Below, one piece after another: positions 63,237 through 64,000 of a stretch of 64,000 bases of DNA. Under the pieces are notes generated by a model. The model made no database searches. It was not told where the DNA came from and saw only the letters and a program-made list of their open reading frames with translations. The translations under genes and the position numbers were made by a program. Source of the DNA: Candidatus Accumulibacter propinquus (GTDB lineage: Bacteria > Pseudomonadota > Gammaproteobacteria > Burkholderiales > Rhodocyclaceae); the NCBI GenBank assembly GCA_016714935.1, contig JADKBU010000009.1, positions 1 to 64,000 on the forward strand, given 5' to 3'. Numbering within the stretch: the stretch's first letter is position 1; the number at the start of each line of letters is the position of its first letter.

Positions 63237-64000
63237 ATGGACAAAACGGCTCAACAATCGACGGCTTGGCATTGCCTCGACCTTGAAACAGCGGCGGCGC
63301 GCCTTGAAGCCCGCTTCGACGACGGATTGCGCGAAGACGAGGTACTTGAGCGCCGGGCGGTGCACGGCGAGAACCGCATGACACCGAAAGCAGGCAAGGG
63401 GCCAATACTCCGCCTTGCTCTGCAGTTCGGTCAGCCGCTGGTTCTGGTCCTGCTGCTGGCCGGTACGGTAACCGCGCTGCTCGGCGAATGGGTCGATGCC
63501 GGGGTGATCTTTGGCGTCACTCTGATCAACGCGGTGATCGGCTTCATTCAGGAAGGTCGCGCTGAGAATGCTTTGGCTGCGCTGGCCCGCTCAATAAAAA
63601 GCGAAGTTACCGTCCTGCGTGGTGGCTGCAAACAGCGCCTTTCCTCGACTGCACTGGTGCCCGGCGACGTCGTTCTGCTGACGGCAGGCGACAAGGTTCC
63701 AGCAGACCTGCGACTCTTCCTGGCCAGAGACCTGCGGGCCATTGAAGCCATGCTGACCGGTGAGTCGACTGCGGTTGCCAAGCACGACGATGTGCTGCCG
63801 GAGGACACCTCGCTCGCCGATCGCTGCAACATGGCTTACGCGGGCACGGTGATGATCAGCGGCCAGGGGGCCGGCGTGGTGGTGGCCACCGGCGACCGTA
63901 CCGAAACCGGCCGCATTTCGCGACTGATCGCCGATACCCCGGATCTTGCGACGCCGCTCACGCGCAGAATGGCGGTATTCAGCAACTGGCTGCTGATTGC
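63237..64000 (+). CDS. Cation-transporting P-type ATPase, N-terminal part (cut by right edge)
   Basis: The first 254 residues are present, starting at ATG 63237 (WHCLDLETAAARLEARFDDGL, a cation-ATPase N-terminal domain). Two membrane helices (LVLVLLLAGTVTALLGEW, GVIFGVTLINAVIGFIQEG) and the actuator domain with VPGDVVLLTAGDKVPADLRL and MLTGESTAVAK are visible. This fits P2-type (calcium-like) or P3-type pumps used for Ca, Mg or K/Na. The phosphorylation DKTGT site would lie beyond the window, so the ion cannot be judged. Confidence 0.9.
   Translation, partial: MDKTAQQSTAWHCLDLETAAARLEARFDDGLREDEVLERRAVHGENRMTPKAGKGPILRLALQFGQPLVLVLLLAGTVTALLGEWVDAGVIFGVTLINAVIGFIQEGRAENALAALARSIKSEVTVLRGGCKQRLSSTALVPGDVVLLTAGDKVPADLRLFLARDLRAIEAMLTGESTAVAKHDDVLPEDTSLADRCNMAYAGTVMISGQGAGVVVATGDRTETGRISRLIADTPDLATPLTRRMAVFSNWLLI

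Overview
The window looks like chromosome of a GC-rich betaproteobacterium, most likely of the Rhodocyclales (Accumulibacter/Dechloromonas/Azoarcus type). The main reasons are the hisB-H-A-F-I-E–HIT–tatABC gene order with a Do-family protease and a Nif3 protein close by, a short H-NS-like protein, a PhoX-type phosphatase with a twin-arginine leader, and an ISAzo13-family insertion sequence. The lineage is inferred from gene order and protein families only; no 16S rRNA gene is present.

Layout. 1–1516: 5' part of an RTX/DUF4347 surface protein running off the left edge and interrupted by two frame breaks. 1722–6677: an exported protein with an HExxH-like motif, then two tandem exported protease-TPR paralogues, one of which has lost its catalytic His and Ser. 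6756–7724: an exported ParB/sulfiredoxin-like protein. 8000–12525: a translationally coupled SWIM zinc-finger protein and a very large DUF6493-like protein. 12583–15368: a zinc (or manganese) ABC importer operon, with a palindrome upstream that may be its operator. 15633–18451: PhoX-type phosphatase and a sigma/anti-sigma pair. 18831–19945: alanine dehydrogenase broken by five indels.

20133–25486 is a decayed defence-like island: a phospholipase-D/superfamily-2 helicase fusion cut off by an ISAzo13-family element, and next to it a lone type I methyltransferase subunit (HsdM) whose stop codon lies in the IS end. Between 25487 and 27118 there is little except a small exported protein, palindromic repeats and an unusual tRNA-Thr(UGU). 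Then come a diguanylate cyclase (27119–28906) and an uncommon two-gene cassette: a nuclease/phosphatase-fold enzyme with two CBM21-like modules, and a phospholipase-D-like protein (28985–32170).

32468–64000 is mostly housekeeping: pgk-tpiA, hisC facing away from hisBHAFIE-HIT-tatABC, a class II glutamine amidotransferase, a Do-like protease and Nif3 reading divergently from only 21 bp, FAH-family hydrolase, DUF3124, Gx transporter, ubiX, an MFS transporter, a 1363-residue PAS/GGDEF/EAL sensor, mutY, a flavin reductase, an H-NS-like gene, galE, apaH, hsp20-lon, gpmI, an unidentified membrane protein and the start of a P-type ATPase.

Functionally, PhoX is a likely client of the Tat translocase encoded in the same window, and two proteins handle cyclic di-GMP. 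Single-base frame breaks are concentrated in a few genes (RTX, ald, helicase, transposase, CBM-nuclease), while about 30 kb of housekeeping genes are clean. In these genes the residues between breaks remain conserved, so sequencing or assembly indels are as likely as real pseudogenes.
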